Assembly: GCA_947626785.1 (NCBI GenBank) | Contig: CANQTO010000003.1 | Span: forward strand, 24,135 to 88,134 | Direction: 5' to 3' | From: an uncultured Oscillospiraceae bacterium | GTDB taxonomy: Bacteria > Bacillota > Clostridia > Oscillospirales > Oscillospiraceae | Length of the DNA: 64,000 bases | Shown: positions 1 through 8,996 of the stretch, one piece after another | How the letters are laid out: each line of letters opens with the position of its first letter | Position numbering within the stretch: position 1 is the first letter of the stretch | Made by a program: the position numbers and the translations under genes | Notes under the pieces: model-generated | What the model saw: only the letters and a program-made list of their open reading frames with translations | What the model was told of the DNA's origin: nothing | Databases searched by the model: none

Positions 1-171
1 CTTTCCGCTGCGCAGGCAGCGGGTGCAGACGTAGACGTGCTTGGGAGAGCCGTCCACGATGGCCTTGACGCGCTTCACATTCGGCTTCCAGGACCGGTTG
101 GAGCGTCTGTGCGAATGGCTGACCTGGATACCAAAGGTCACGCCCTTATCGCAAAACTGACACTTTGCCAT
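1..171 (-). CDS. rpmB: Large ribosomal subunit protein bL28 (3' end cut by window edge)
   Basis: Structural protein of the 50S subunit. The 57 codons present begin MAKCQFCDKGV and carry two Cys pairs (CQFC near the N-terminus, CTRC near residue 51), so this is the zinc-binding form of L28. The family is about 60-64 residues long, so only a few C-terminal residues lie outside the window. The start is fixed by AGGAGG seven to eight bases upstream on the minus strand. It is divergent from hprK and has its own promoter in the shared intergenic region. Confidence 0.95.
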   Translation of the reverse strand, partial: MAKCQFCDKGVTFGIQVSHSHRRSNRSWKPNVKRVKAIVDGSPKHVYVCTRCLRSGK

Positions 172-210
172 AGCTTGAAGCACCTCCTTTACTGAATAGA
201 CAGCTTTATT

Positions 211-239
211 ATAATAGCAGAAGCGAAACGCAAATGCAA
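211..239 (-). promoter_or_regulatory. SigA-type promoter of rpmB
   Basis: On the minus strand TTGCAT and TATTAT are separated by exactly 17 bases, and the -10 lies about 40 bases before the rpmB start. The only gene it can serve is rpmB. Confidence 0.7.
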
Positions 240-321
240 GCACAATTTTTATCAAATGGGCAAAGAGCCGAAAATTTTTCCCGTTCCGGCCCTGTTTTCA
301 AAGATTTAAGAAGGAAAGTTA

Positions 322-350
322 TTGCCAAATCGAAAGGAAATGGTTAATAT
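322..350 (+). promoter_or_regulatory. SigA-type promoter of the hprK-murB-rapZ-whiA operon
   Basis: TTGCCA and TAATAT are 17 bases apart. This predicts a transcript starting near 357 with a leader of about 33 bases before the hprK start. No other promoter-like sequence was noticed before murB, rapZ or whiA. Confidence 0.65.
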
Positions 351-389
351 ATAGTGTAGAGAAAAATGCGCCGCACGGAGGGGATCTCT

Positions 390-1331
390 ATGGCAAGCAG
401 ACGTTCCGTCAAACTCAGCACCATCGTAAAGGAGCTGGGGCTTACGCCCGCCCATCTGTCCAAGGATTATGAGAGCGCGGTCCTGACCACGGCGGACGTG
501 AACCGCCCCGCCCTTCAGCTGACCGGCTTTTACAATTACTTCGACCCCAAGCGCCTGCAGATCATCGGCAACGTGGAAGCCACCTATTTGGACACCCTGA
601 GCTCCGAGGAGCGCCGGGAGGCCTACGACCGCTTCATGGCCTACGACATCGCCGCCCTGGTGGTCTGCCACGGGGTGAAGCCCTCCAAGGAATGCCTGGA
701 GATGGCCGCCCAGTATGACCGGAACCTGTTTGTCACCGACCAGGACACCTCCGAGTTCCAGGCGGATGTGATCCGCTCCCTGCACAACTATCTGGCCCCC
801 CGCACCACCGTCCACGGGGTGCTGGTGGAGGTCTACGGCGAGGGCGTTCTGTTGGTGGGCGACAGCGGCATCGGCAAGAGCGAGACCGCCCTGGAGCTCA
901 TCAAGCGGGGCCACCGGCTGGTGGCGGACGACGCGGTGGAGGTCAAGCAGATCGGCAAGGACGCCCTGGTGGGCACCGCCCCGGAGATGATCCGCTATTA
1001 CATGGAGCTGCGGGGCATCGGCGTGATCAACGTGCGGCACATCTACGGCGTGGGCGCGGTAAAGCCGGAGACCTCTATCGACGTGGTGGTGCGCATGGAG
1101 GCCTGGAAAGAGGGCAAGGTCTACGACCGGCTGGGCCTGACCGATGAGAAGGAGACCATCCTGGGGGTGGAGCTGCCCTTGGTCACCATCCCGGTGACGC
1201 CGGGCCGGAACCTGGCGGTGATCTTGGAGCTGGCCGCCATGAACAACCGGCAGAAGAAGATGGGCTTCAACGCGGCGGAGGCCCTGGCCGCCGCCCACGA
1301 TCAGGCCATCGATAATGGTGGCATATTTTAA
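390..1331 (+). CDS. hprK: HPr kinase/phosphorylase
   Basis: Bifunctional enzyme that phosphorylates HPr on its regulatory serine and removes the phosphate, setting carbon catabolite control in low-GC Gram-positives. The protein has 313 residues, normal for the family. The N-terminal half is the HPrK-N domain. The C-terminal half has the Walker A loop GDSGIGKS (157-164), the conserved His of VHGVLVEV (142) and the family signature ELRGIGVINVRHIYG (about 206-220). An ATG eight codons earlier is open, but the ATG used here follows a clear ribosome site (GGAGGGG). First gene of an operon with murB, rapZ and whiA; HPr and Crh are not in the window. Confidence 0.96.
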   Translation: MASRRSVKLSTIVKELGLTPAHLSKDYESAVLTTADVNRPALQLTGFYNYFDPKRLQIIGNVEATYLDTLSSEERREAYDRFMAYDIAALVVCHGVKPSKECLEMAAQYDRNLFVTDQDTSEFQADVIRSLHNYLAPRTTVHGVLVEVYGEGVLLVGDSGIGKSETALELIKRGHRLVADDAVEVKQIGKDALVGTAPEMIRYYMELRGIGVINVRHIYGVGAVKPETSIDVVVRMEAWKEGKVYDRLGLTDEKETILGVELPLVTIPVTPGRNLAVILELAAMNNRQKKMGFNAAEALAAAHDQAIDNGGIF

Positions 1332-1379
1332 ACCGCCTGTTTTCTTGCATATATCTCTGACTGATTTTGGGAGATCGGA

Positions 1380-2381
1380 ATGGAAAAGCTCGAAAAAGCC
1401 ATTTCTGAGATAAAAGCCAGCCTGCCCGCTCTGCGGCTGCTGGAGAACGAGCCTATGGCAGAGCACTGCTCCTTCCGGATCGGCGGGCCGGTCCGGGCCT
1501 TGGCCGTCCCGTCGGACGTGATGAGCCTGACGAAGATCTGCGCCATCTTGAAGGAGCACCAGCTGGCCCCCATGCTCCTGGGCAACGGCACCAACCTGCT
1601 CTTCCCCGACGAGGGGCTGCCGGAGCTGTTCATCATCAGCACGGAAAAGCTCACCAAGCTCTTCCGCCTGCCCGACGGGGCCGTCTACGCCGAGGCGGGC
1701 GTGTCCCTGTCCAGGCTCTCCGGCTACGCCCAGCAGAACGGCCTGGCGGGGCTGGAGTTCGCCTCCGGCATCCCAGGCAGTCTGGGGGGCGGCTGCGTCA
1801 TGAACGCGGGCGCCTACGGCGGCGAGCTGAAGGATGTTCTCGAGAGCGTGGTGTGCTACTATCTGCCGGAGCAGCGGCTCTATGAGCTGACAAAGGAGCA
1901 GTGCCGCTTCGGCTACCGGAGCAGCCTGTTCCAGAAGCTGGGCGGCTGCGTCATCCTCAGCGCGGTGTTCCGCCTGGAGGAGGGCAGCCGGGAAGAGATC
2001 GCCGCCAAAATGCGGCAGCTGAACGAGCGCCGCCGGGAAAAGCAGCCTCTGGACCTGCCCTCGGCGGGCAGCGCCTTCAAGCGCCCGGAGGGGCACTACG
2101 CCGCCGCCCTCATCGAGCAGGCGGGGCTGAAGGGCTTTCGGGTGGGCGGGGCCCAGGTGTCGGAAAAGCACGCGGGCTTTGTGGTCAACACCGGGGGCGC
2201 CACATCCCACGACGTGCACGAGCTGATGCTCCACGTCCGCAAGACCGTCTATGAGCAGACCGGCGTCGCCCTGGAGCCGGAGATCATCCTTCTCCCGCCG
2301 GACTACAAGCTGGAGGACCTGGGGCCCGCCGTGCCGCGGCACATCCTCTTTGAGCCGGAGGAGAGCGGAGACCGGAGCTGA
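1380..2381 (+). CDS. murB: UDP-N-acetylenolpyruvoylglucosamine reductase
   Basis: FAD enzyme that reduces UDP-GlcNAc-enolpyruvate to UDP-MurNAc, the second committed step of peptidoglycan synthesis in the cytosol. FAD-domain motifs are visible: NGTNLLFPDEG, then GIPGSLGGGCVMNAGAYGGE, then GYRSSLFQK. The C-terminal domain has PSAGSAFKRPEG, whose serine is the proton donor in the family, and QVSEKHAGFVVN. At 333 residues it is about 30 longer than the Bacillus enzyme because of a C-terminal tail after the last conserved block. It lies 48 bases after hprK and 15 before rapZ, as in many Clostridia. Confidence 0.95.
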   Translation: MEKLEKAISEIKASLPALRLLENEPMAEHCSFRIGGPVRALAVPSDVMSLTKICAILKEHQLAPMLLGNGTNLLFPDEGLPELFIISTEKLTKLFRLPDGAVYAEAGVSLSRLSGYAQQNGLAGLEFASGIPGSLGGGCVMNAGAYGGELKDVLESVVCYYLPEQRLYELTKEQCRFGYRSSLFQKLGGCVILSAVFRLEEGSREEIAAKMRQLNERRREKQPLDLPSAGSAFKRPEGHYAAALIEQAGLKGFRVGGAQVSEKHAGFVVNTGGATSHDVHELMLHVRKTVYEQTGVALEPEIILLPPDYKLEDLGPAVPRHILFEPEESGDRS

Positions 2382-2396
2382 AACGGAGACAGAGAG

Positions 2397-3254
2397 ATGG
2401 AATTTTTGATCATCACCGGCCTCTCCGGCGCGGGAAAGAGCCGCGCGGCGGACGTGCTGGAGGACCTGGACTACTACTGCGTGGACAATCTGCCGGTGGC
2501 GCTGATGCCCCGCTTCGCGGAGCTGTGCCTGGCCACCCGGGGCCGCTACGAGCGGGTGGCCCTGGTGACGGATGTGCGGGAGCGGGACGGCTTCGGCCAG
2601 CTGCTGAGCACTCTGGAGGAGCTCAAGGCCATGGACTGCTCCGTCCACATCCTGTATATGGACGCGGACCTGCGCACGCTGGTGCGCCGCTATAAGGAGA
2701 GCCGCCGCCCCCACCCCCTGGCTGTGCCGGGCGGGAGCGTGGAGCAGGCGGTGAAGAAGGAGGAGGAGCTGCTCCGGCCCATCAAGGACCGGGCGGACTA
2801 TGTGCTCAACAGCTCCAGTATGACCCTGGGCATGCTCCAGAACCGGCTGTTCTCCCTCTTTGCCGGCGAGGGCCGGGAGCGGGAGCTGGACGTGACGGTG
2901 ATGTCCTTCGGCTACAAGCACGGCCTGCCCATGGACGCGGACCTGGTCTTTGACGCCCGCTTCCTGCCCAATCCCTATTACGTGGAGGAGCTGCGGCCCC
3001 TCTGCGGGCTGGACCGGCCCGTGGCGGAGTATGTGTTCTCCTACCAGCAGACCCGGAGCTTTATGGCGAAGGTGGAGGATCTGATCGATTTCCTCCTGCC
3101 GCTCTATATCGAGGAGGGCAAGCTGAGCCTGACCGTGGCCATCGGCTGCACCGGCGGCCGGCACCGGAGCGTGGCCATCGCCGCCGCGCTGAACGAGCAT
3201 CTGCTGTCCCAGGGCGTCCACTCGGTGAACACCAACCGGGACCTGGATAAATAA
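2397..3254 (+). CDS. rapZ: RNase adapter / nucleotide-binding protein RapZ (YvcJ family)
   Basis: P-loop protein of the RapZ/YvcJ family. The E. coli member binds GlmZ RNA and senses glucosamine-6-phosphate; the Firmicutes role is less clear (YvcJ hydrolyses GTP and affects competence in Bacillus). The Walker A loop GLSGAGKS is at residues 8-15 and the conserved C-terminal block IGCTGGRHRSV near 250. Length 285 is normal. It sits between murB and whiA. In Bacillus and most Clostridia yvcK lies between rapZ and whiA; here only 36 bases do. Confidence 0.94.
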   Translation: MEFLIITGLSGAGKSRAADVLEDLDYYCVDNLPVALMPRFAELCLATRGRYERVALVTDVRERDGFGQLLSTLEELKAMDCSVHILYMDADLRTLVRRYKESRRPHPLAVPGGSVEQAVKKEEELLRPIKDRADYVLNSSSMTLGMLQNRLFSLFAGEGRERELDVTVMSFGYKHGLPMDADLVFDARFLPNPYYVEELRPLCGLDRPVAEYVFSYQQTRSFMAKVEDLIDFLLPLYIEEGKLSLTVAIGCTGGRHRSVAIAAALNEHLLSQGVHSVNTNRDLDK

Positions 3255-3290
3255 GAAGCTTCACAGAACACAGAGAAGGGGGGCGCGGGC

Positions 3291-4193
3291 ATGTCCTTTT
3301 CATCCCAGGCCAAGGCGGAGCTCTGCCAGGCGAGGACGGACAGAAAATGCTGCGCCCTGGCCGAGTGCTACGGGGCACTGCTGTACGGCAACACCTTCTC
3401 CGCCCGGGAGATCCGGATCATCACCGCCAGCCCCGCCTTCGCGGCCCGGCTGCCCCGGCTGTTCAAGCGGGCCTTCGGCCTCAGCTTCGACCAGGCGCCC
3501 GGACCGGAGGGGGACGGGAAAAAGACCTTCGTCATCCGGGACCGGGAGAAGCTGCTGCGGATCTTCTCCGCCTACGGCGCGGAGATCGACGCGACGGTCT
3601 CCCACCACGTGAATTTCGGCGTGCTGGAGGAGGACTGCTGCCGGACCTCCTTTATCCGGGGGGCCTTTCTGGCCGGCGGCAGCGTCACCGACCCGGACAA
3701 GCGCTTCCACCTGGAGCTGGGCACCCCCCACCGCAGCGTCAGCCGGGAGACCATGACCCTGCTGTTGGACCTGGGCTTCAGCCCCAAGGAGACGGTCCGG
3801 GGCAGCAACGCCCTGCTGTACTTCAAAAAGGCCGACGCCATCGCGGATTTCTGCACCAGCATCGGCGCGCCGGTGACGGCTATGAACGTCATGACCGCCA
3901 AGGTGGACAAGGAGATGCGAAACACCGTCACCAGGCAGATCAATTGCGACTCGGCCAACGCAGATAAGACCGTGACCGCCGCCCAGGAGCAGCTGGACGC
4001 CATCCGCCGCCTGGCCCGGGCCCACGGGCTGGACGCGCTGCCGGAGCCCCTGCATGCCGCGGCCCTGCTGCGCATCGCAAACCCCGCAGCCAGCCTGGCG
4101 GACCTGGCGCTGCTGTCCGACCCGCCGGTGACCAAGAGCTGCCTGTCCCACCGGCTGCGGAAGATCATGCAGCTGGCGGAGGCCGCCGAGTGA
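3291..4193 (+). CDS. whiA: Sporulation/cell-division regulator WhiA
   Basis: DNA-binding protein with an N-terminal domain related to LAGLIDADG homing endonucleases (no longer a nuclease) and a C-terminal helix-turn-helix. The start MSFSSQAKAELC, the block RGAFLAGGSVTDPDKRFHLE (about 123-142) and the C-terminal DPPVTKSCLSHRLRKI are diagnostic. WhiA drives sporulation septation in actinobacteria and influences division and chromosome segregation in Bacillus. At 300 residues it is slightly short of the 310-320 usual in Firmicutes. Last gene of the hprK operon; a new ribosome site and lipoprotein gene follow after about 100 bases. Confidence 0.95.
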   Translation: MSFSSQAKAELCQARTDRKCCALAECYGALLYGNTFSAREIRIITASPAFAARLPRLFKRAFGLSFDQAPGPEGDGKKTFVIRDREKLLRIFSAYGAEIDATVSHHVNFGVLEEDCCRTSFIRGAFLAGGSVTDPDKRFHLELGTPHRSVSRETMTLLLDLGFSPKETVRGSNALLYFKKADAIADFCTSIGAPVTAMNVMTAKVDKEMRNTVTRQINCDSANADKTVTAAQEQLDAIRRLARAHGLDALPEPLHAAALLRIANPAASLADLALLSDPPVTKSCLSHRLRKIMQLAEAAE

Positions 4194-4296
4194 AACAATC
4201 GAGGTGGCTTTCCGTCTGTTCATATATCACATAGGTATATATCCGTTTAACGGATTTCATATATACAGAAAACATAGATCAAAGGAGATTCAGACC

Positions 4297-5376
4297 ATGA
4301 AGAACCTGAAGAAGAGCCTTTCCCTGCTGCTGGCCGCGGCTATGCTGTTTGCCCTGGCCGCCTGCGGCAAAACGGAGACCGAGGCGGAGACCAACGTCTC
4401 CGCGGAGGACCTGTACATATCCGCCAACGGCAGCGTGGTGGACAAGTATAACAACCCCGCCGCCGGCTACGAGGTGGACAAGAAAGGCAACATCACCACT
4501 GCCAAGGGCAAGGTCGTCGTGGAGGCGGCCAACGCCAACAGCTATGTCCCCGTGGAGGACCTGACGGTCAACAACACCACCGTGGTCTCCTACCCTGTGG
4601 CGCTGAGCACCAACGCCGCCGGCCAGGTCCAGCCTGTCACCCTGGACCTGCTGATCACCATCAAGCCCCTGACCGCCACCTGCAAGGAGATCCGCATCAG
4701 CTCGGACAACCCCTCGGTAGCCGACCTGGCAAACCCCGCCTACGCCTTCACCCCCGGCTATGACAGCATGACCGTACCCGTTACCCTGAAGGCCGCGGGC
4801 ACCGCCGTCATCACCGTCAGCTCCCCTGCCTCGGAGGGCACCTCCATCCGCTCCACGCTGACCATCAGCGCCACCGCGGACGGCAGCAGCACCGTGGGTG
4901 GCACTACCGGCACCCTGGGCCAGCCCGGCACTTCCGCCGCGCCCAATGCCAGCGCCTCTCCCAACGCCTCCGCCTCCCCCTCGGCCTCTCCCTCCGCCAG
5001 CCCCAACGCCACGCCCTCCGGCAACGGCCAGACCGGCTATGTCACCGGGGACGGGGTCAACTTCCGCGAGACGCCCAACGGTGATATCATCACCTCTCTG
5101 GGCCTGGGCAAGCAGATCACCATCTACACCATCTCCAACGGCTGGGCCAATGTGGTGGTAGACGGCCGGGCGGGCTACATCAGCGCCAGCTATGTGAGCT
5201 ATAACCGGCCCGCGGCCACCCCCACGCCCACCGCCACGCCTACGCCCACGCCCGACGACCCCTATGCCAGCAATTCCACTCCGGCGCCCACCACGGTGCC
5301 CACTGCGGAACCCACCGCCACGCCTGAGCCTTCGCAGGCCCCCTCGGAAGAGGACGATCCCTACGTGATCGGGTAA
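4297..5376 (+). CDS. Lipoprotein with Ig-like and bacterial SH3 domains
   Basis: The N-terminus is a lipoprotein signal (two Lys, a hydrophobic stretch, lipobox LAAC with Cys at about 23). After it comes a beta-rich region resembling a BIG2/Ig-like fold (about 75-190), an Ala/Ser/Pro linker, a bacterial SH3 domain (about 240-300, with NFRETPNGDIITSLGLG and WANVVVDGRAGYISASYV), and a Pro/Thr tail ending in acidic residues. SH3 domains of this kind usually bind peptidoglycan, so a cell-envelope role is inferred; the substrate is unknown. The start is set by AAAGGAG at 4281. An upstream in-frame ATG at 4204 lacks a ribosome site and would bury the signal peptide. A terminator follows. Confidence 0.8.
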   Translation: MKNLKKSLSLLLAAAMLFALAACGKTETEAETNVSAEDLYISANGSVVDKYNNPAAGYEVDKKGNITTAKGKVVVEAANANSYVPVEDLTVNNTTVVSYPVALSTNAAGQVQPVTLDLLITIKPLTATCKEIRISSDNPSVADLANPAYAFTPGYDSMTVPVTLKAAGTAVITVSSPASEGTSIRSTLTISATADGSSTVGGTTGTLGQPGTSAAPNASASPNASASPSASPSASPNATPSGNGQTGYVTGDGVNFRETPNGDIITSLGLGKQITIYTISNGWANVVVDGRAGYISASYVSYNRPAATPTPTATPTPTPDDPYASNSTPAPTTVPTAEPTATPEPSQAPSEEDDPYVIG

Positions 5377-5396
5377 GTTAAAAAGCCTATACTGTA

Positions 5397-5430
5397 AAAA
5401 AGGGCGGCTTCCGTCGCCCTTTTTGCTCTT
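5397..5430 (+). terminator. Intrinsic terminator between the lipoprotein gene and dnaE
   Basis: A perfect 10-base arm AAAAAGGGCG pairs with CGCCCTTTTT across an 8-base loop, followed by a T-rich stretch. It ends about 20 bases before the dnaE start, so dnaE probably depends on read-through or a promoter not recognised here. Confidence 0.8.
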
Positions 5431-5450
5431 TTTTCGCACAGGAGGAAGCC

Positions 5451-8400
5451 ATGAGTTTTGTCCATCTGCATGTGCATACGGAATATTCTCTGCTGGACGG
5501 GGCCTGCCGGATCGACCAGGTGGCCCGGAGGGCCAAAGAGCTGGGCCAGACCGCCCTGGCTGTCACCGACCACGGGGTCATGTACGGCGCGGTGGCCTTC
5601 TACAAGGCCTGCCGGGCCGAGGGCGTAAAGCCCATCATCGGCTGCGAGGTTTATGTGGCCCCCCGGAGCATGGACGACAAGGTCCACGGTATAGACAACG
5701 AGTACAGCCACCTGATCCTCCTGTGCCAGAACGAGACCGGCTACAAAAACCTCTGTTATCTGGTCAGCCAGGGCTTCACAAGGGGTTTCTACGTCAAGCC
5801 CCGGATCGACTGGGCCCTGCTCCATGAGCACGCCGAGGGCTTGATCTGCCTGTCCGGCTGCATCGCCGGGGCCATCCCCCGGATGCTGGGGGCGGGAGAC
5901 TATGAGGGGGCCAAGGCCAAGGCCTTGGAGCTGGACGCCCTCTTCGGCCGGGACAACTTCTATCTGGAGATCCAGGACCACGGCCTGCGGGAGGAGCAGG
6001 AGGCGGCCCGGGGCCTGATCCGCATCCACAAGGAGACGGGCATCCCCCTGGCCCTGACCAACGACGCCCACTATATCGAGAAGAGCGACGCCTATTACCA
6101 GGATGTGCTCATGTGCATCCAGATGGGCAAGACCGTGGACGACCCGAACCGGATGCGCTTTGAGTCCAAGGAGCTGTATTTAAAGAGCGAGGAGGAGATG
6201 CGCGCCCTGTTCCCGGACCTGCCGGAGGCGGCGGACAACACGGTGAAGATCGCGGAGCGCTGCAATTTCGACTTTGAATTCGGCCACTACCATCTGCCCC
6301 GCTTCAAGCTGCCCGAAGGGGAGACCGACGCCTTCGCGTATCTGCGGCGGCTGTGCTATGATGGGCTGGCCCAGCGATACCCAGGCTACGGCAAGGAGCT
6401 GACCGACCGGCTGGACTATGAGTTGGGCGTCATTCGCCAGATGGGCTTTGTAGACTATTTCCTCATAGTCTGGGACTTTATCGCCTTTGCCAAGGGTCAG
6501 GGCATCCCCGTGGGGCCGGGGCGCGGCTCCGGCGCCGGGGCCCTCGTCAGCTACACGCTGCACATAACCGACGTTGACCCCATAAAATACAGCCTCTATT
6601 TTGAGCGGTTCCTCAACCCGGAGCGGGTCACCATGCCGGATATCGACATGGACTTCTGCGTCAACCGCCGGGGCGAGGTCATCGACTACGTGAACCGGCG
6701 CTACGGCTCAGACCACGTGGCCCAGATCGTCACCTTCGGCACCATGGCCGCCCGGGCCTCCATCCGGGACGTGGGCCGGGCCCTCTCCGTCAGCTACGCA
6801 GAGACGGACGCGGTGGCAAAGCAGGTGCCCATGGCCTTGAATATGACTTTGGACGAGGCCCTGCGCCTGTCCAAGCCCCTCAAGGAGATGTACGACAGCG
6901 ACGAGAACCTCCGCCGGCTCATCGACGTGGCCAAGGCCCTGGAGGGAATGCCCCGCCATGCCTCCACCCACGCCGCCGGCGTGGTCATCACGGAAAAGCC
7001 GGTGTACGAGTACGTGCCCCTGGCCACGAACGACGAGTCCGTGGTCTGCCAGTACCCCATGACCACCCTGGAGGAGCTGGGTCTTTTAAAGATGGACTTT
7101 CTGGGCCTGCGGAACCTGACGGTGCTGGAGGACGCGGCCAAGCTGGTGCGCCGTAAGGAGCCGGGCTTCCGGGTGGAGACCATCCCGGAGGACGATCCGG
7201 CCACCTTCGAGATGCTGTCCCAGGGCCGCACGGAGGGCGTTTTCCAGCTGGAGAGCAGCGGCATCACCGCCGTGTGCCTGGGCATCAAGCCCAAGAACAT
7301 CGAGGACATCACCGCCATCATAGCCCTCTACCGGCCCGGCCCCATGGACTCCATCCCCCGCTTTACCGATTGCTCCACCCACCCGGAGCATATCCGCTAC
7401 AAGCACGAGCTGCTCCGGCCCATCCTGGAGGTCACCTACGGCTGCATCGTCTACCAGGAGCAGGTCATCGAGATCTTCCGCCGCCTGGCGGGCTTCTCCC
7501 TGGGCCAGGCGGACATGATCCGCCGGGCCATGAGCAAGAAAAAACACGCCGTCATCGACGCGGAGCGGAAGGCCTTCGTCCACGGGGACCCGGAGCGGAA
7601 CATCCCCGGCTGCATCGCCAACGGCGTGCCGGAGGACGTGGCCAACAGCATCTATGACGAGATCCTGGATTTCGCCAGCTACGCCTTCAACAAGGCCCAC
7701 GCAGTGAGCTACGCCTTCGTCACCTACCGCACGGCCTACATGAAGCGGCACTACCCCCGGGAGTACATGGCCGCCCTGCTGACCTCCGTGCTGGACAGCA
7801 GCGTCAAGGTGGCCGAGTACATCGCCGAGTGCAAGGAGATGGGCATCCGCCTGCTGCCCCCGGATGTGAACGAGTCCGGCGCCAACTTCACCGTGGCCGG
7901 GGAGAACCTGCGCTTCGGCCTGGTGGCCATCAAGGGCGTGGGCTGGGGCGCCATCGAGAGTCTGGTTGCTGAGCGGGAGGCCAACGGCCTTTTCACCGGC
8001 TTTGAGGACTTCTGCCGCCGCATGTCCGGCAAGGAACTGAACCGCCGGGCGGTGGAAAATCTCATCAAGGCCGGGGCCTTTGACAGCATGGGCTACACCC
8101 GCCGGGCCCTGATGCAGGCGGCCGGCACGGTGATCGACAGCATCAGCCAGGCCCAGCGGGACAACATCTCCGGCCAGTTGGATCTCTTCGGCCTCCAGGC
8201 GGAGGAGGAGGGCGAGAAGCGGGAGGCCATCCCCATCCCGCCGGCGGAGGAGTACAGCCGGCAGGAGCTGATGGCCATGGAGAAGGAGATCACCGGCCTG
8301 TACCTGACCGGCCACCCCATGGATGAGTACCGGGACGCGGCGCGGAAGCTGGGCGCGGCTCCCATCGGGGCCCTGCTGGCGGACTTTGCCGCCGAGGACG

Positions 8401-8918
8401 GCCCCAGCCGCTGGTCGGACAACCAGGCCGTCACCCTGGCAGGAGTAGTGGCCTCCGCCCGCACCCGGGCCACCCGGAACAACTCCCTCATGAGCTACAT
8501 CACCCTGGAGGACGACACCGGCGCTATGGAGCTGATCGCCTTCCAGAAGGCGCTGGACAACGGCGGCTCCTACGTGAAGGAGAACGCCGCGCTGATCGTC
8601 CGGGGCCGCATCTCCGTCCGGGACGAGAAGGAGCCCCAGCTGATGGTGGACAGCTTCCGCCCCCTGTCGGATCTGAACGCCCCCGGCTCCTCCGCGCCGC
8701 CACCGGCGGAGAAGAAGCTCTGGGTGAAGCTGCCCAGCCGGGACGACCCGGCCCTGGCCCGGATCGAGTTGATCTTGACCATGTTCCCCGGCACGGGGCA
8801 GATGATCATCTGGTGCGAGAAGGAGAAGAAGCGCATCGGCGCCCGCTGCCTCATCCACGAGGGCCTGATCTTAGAGCTGGAAGAGATGCTGGGGAAGGAA
8901 AATGTGGTCGTAAAGTAA
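5451..8918 (+). CDS. dnaE: DNA polymerase III alpha subunit, DnaE type
   Basis: Replicative C-family polymerase of 1155 residues. The N-terminal PHP domain begins HVHTEYSLLDGACRI. The palm carries GPGRGSGAGALVSYTL (about 353) and the catalytic aspartates of PDIDMDFC (about 396). The bridging helix region has SYAFNKAHAVSYAFV, and a C-terminal OB fold has LAGVVASARTRATRNN. No exonuclease domain is inserted in PHP, so this is DnaE and not PolC. In Firmicutes DnaE extends primers next to PolC; PolC is not in the window. The start ATG has GGAGG directly upstream. A strong terminator follows. Confidence 0.96.
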   Translation: MSFVHLHVHTEYSLLDGACRIDQVARRAKELGQTALAVTDHGVMYGAVAFYKACRAEGVKPIIGCEVYVAPRSMDDKVHGIDNEYSHLILLCQNETGYKNLCYLVSQGFTRGFYVKPRIDWALLHEHAEGLICLSGCIAGAIPRMLGAGDYEGAKAKALELDALFGRDNFYLEIQDHGLREEQEAARGLIRIHKETGIPLALTNDAHYIEKSDAYYQDVLMCIQMGKTVDDPNRMRFESKELYLKSEEEMRALFPDLPEAADNTVKIAERCNFDFEFGHYHLPRFKLPEGETDAFAYLRRLCYDGLAQRYPGYGKELTDRLDYELGVIRQMGFVDYFLIVWDFIAFAKGQGIPVGPGRGSGAGALVSYTLHITDVDPIKYSLYFERFLNPERVTMPDIDMDFCVNRRGEVIDYVNRRYGSDHVAQIVTFGTMAARASIRDVGRALSVSYAETDAVAKQVPMALNMTLDEALRLSKPLKEMYDSDENLRRLIDVAKALEGMPRHASTHAAGVVITEKPVYEYVPLATNDESVVCQYPMTTLEELGLLKMDFLGLRNLTVLEDAAKLVRRKEPGFRVETIPEDDPATFEMLSQGRTEGVFQLESSGITAVCLGIKPKNIEDITAIIALYRPGPMDSIPRFTDCSTHPEHIRYKHELLRPILEVTYGCIVYQEQVIEIFRRLAGFSLGQADMIRRAMSKKKHAVIDAERKAFVHGDPERNIPGCIANGVPEDVANSIYDEILDFASYAFNKAHAVSYAFVTYRTAYMKRHYPREYMAALLTSVLDSSVKVAEYIAECKEMGIRLLPPDVNESGANFTVAGENLRFGLVAIKGVGWGAIESLVAEREANGLFTGFEDFCRRMSGKELNRRAVENLIKAGAFDSMGYTRRALMQAAGTVIDSISQAQRDNISGQLDLFGLQAEEEGEKREAIPIPPAEEYSRQELMAMEKEITGLYLTGHPMDEYRDAARKLGAAPIGALLADFAAEDGPSRWSDNQAVTLAGVVASARTRATRNNSLMSYITLEDDTGAMELIAFQKALDNGGSYVKENAALIVRGRISVRDEKEPQLMVDSFRPLSDLNAPGSSAPPPAEKKLWVKLPSRDDPALARIELILTMFPGTGQMIIWCEKEKKRIGARCLIHEGLILELEEMLGKENVVVK

Positions 8919-8921
8919 ATC

Positions 8922-8960
8922 AAAACGGAGCTTGATTTGAGTCAAGCTCCGTTTTATAAT
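8922..8960 (+). terminator. Intrinsic terminator of dnaE
   Basis: A perfect 14-base inverted repeat, AAAACGGAGCTTGA with its complement at 8942-8955, ends in a T tract four bases after the dnaE stop. Confidence 0.85.
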
Positions 8961-8996
8961 GACAGAAAGACTACATATTCGACGGAGGGCGCGCCT

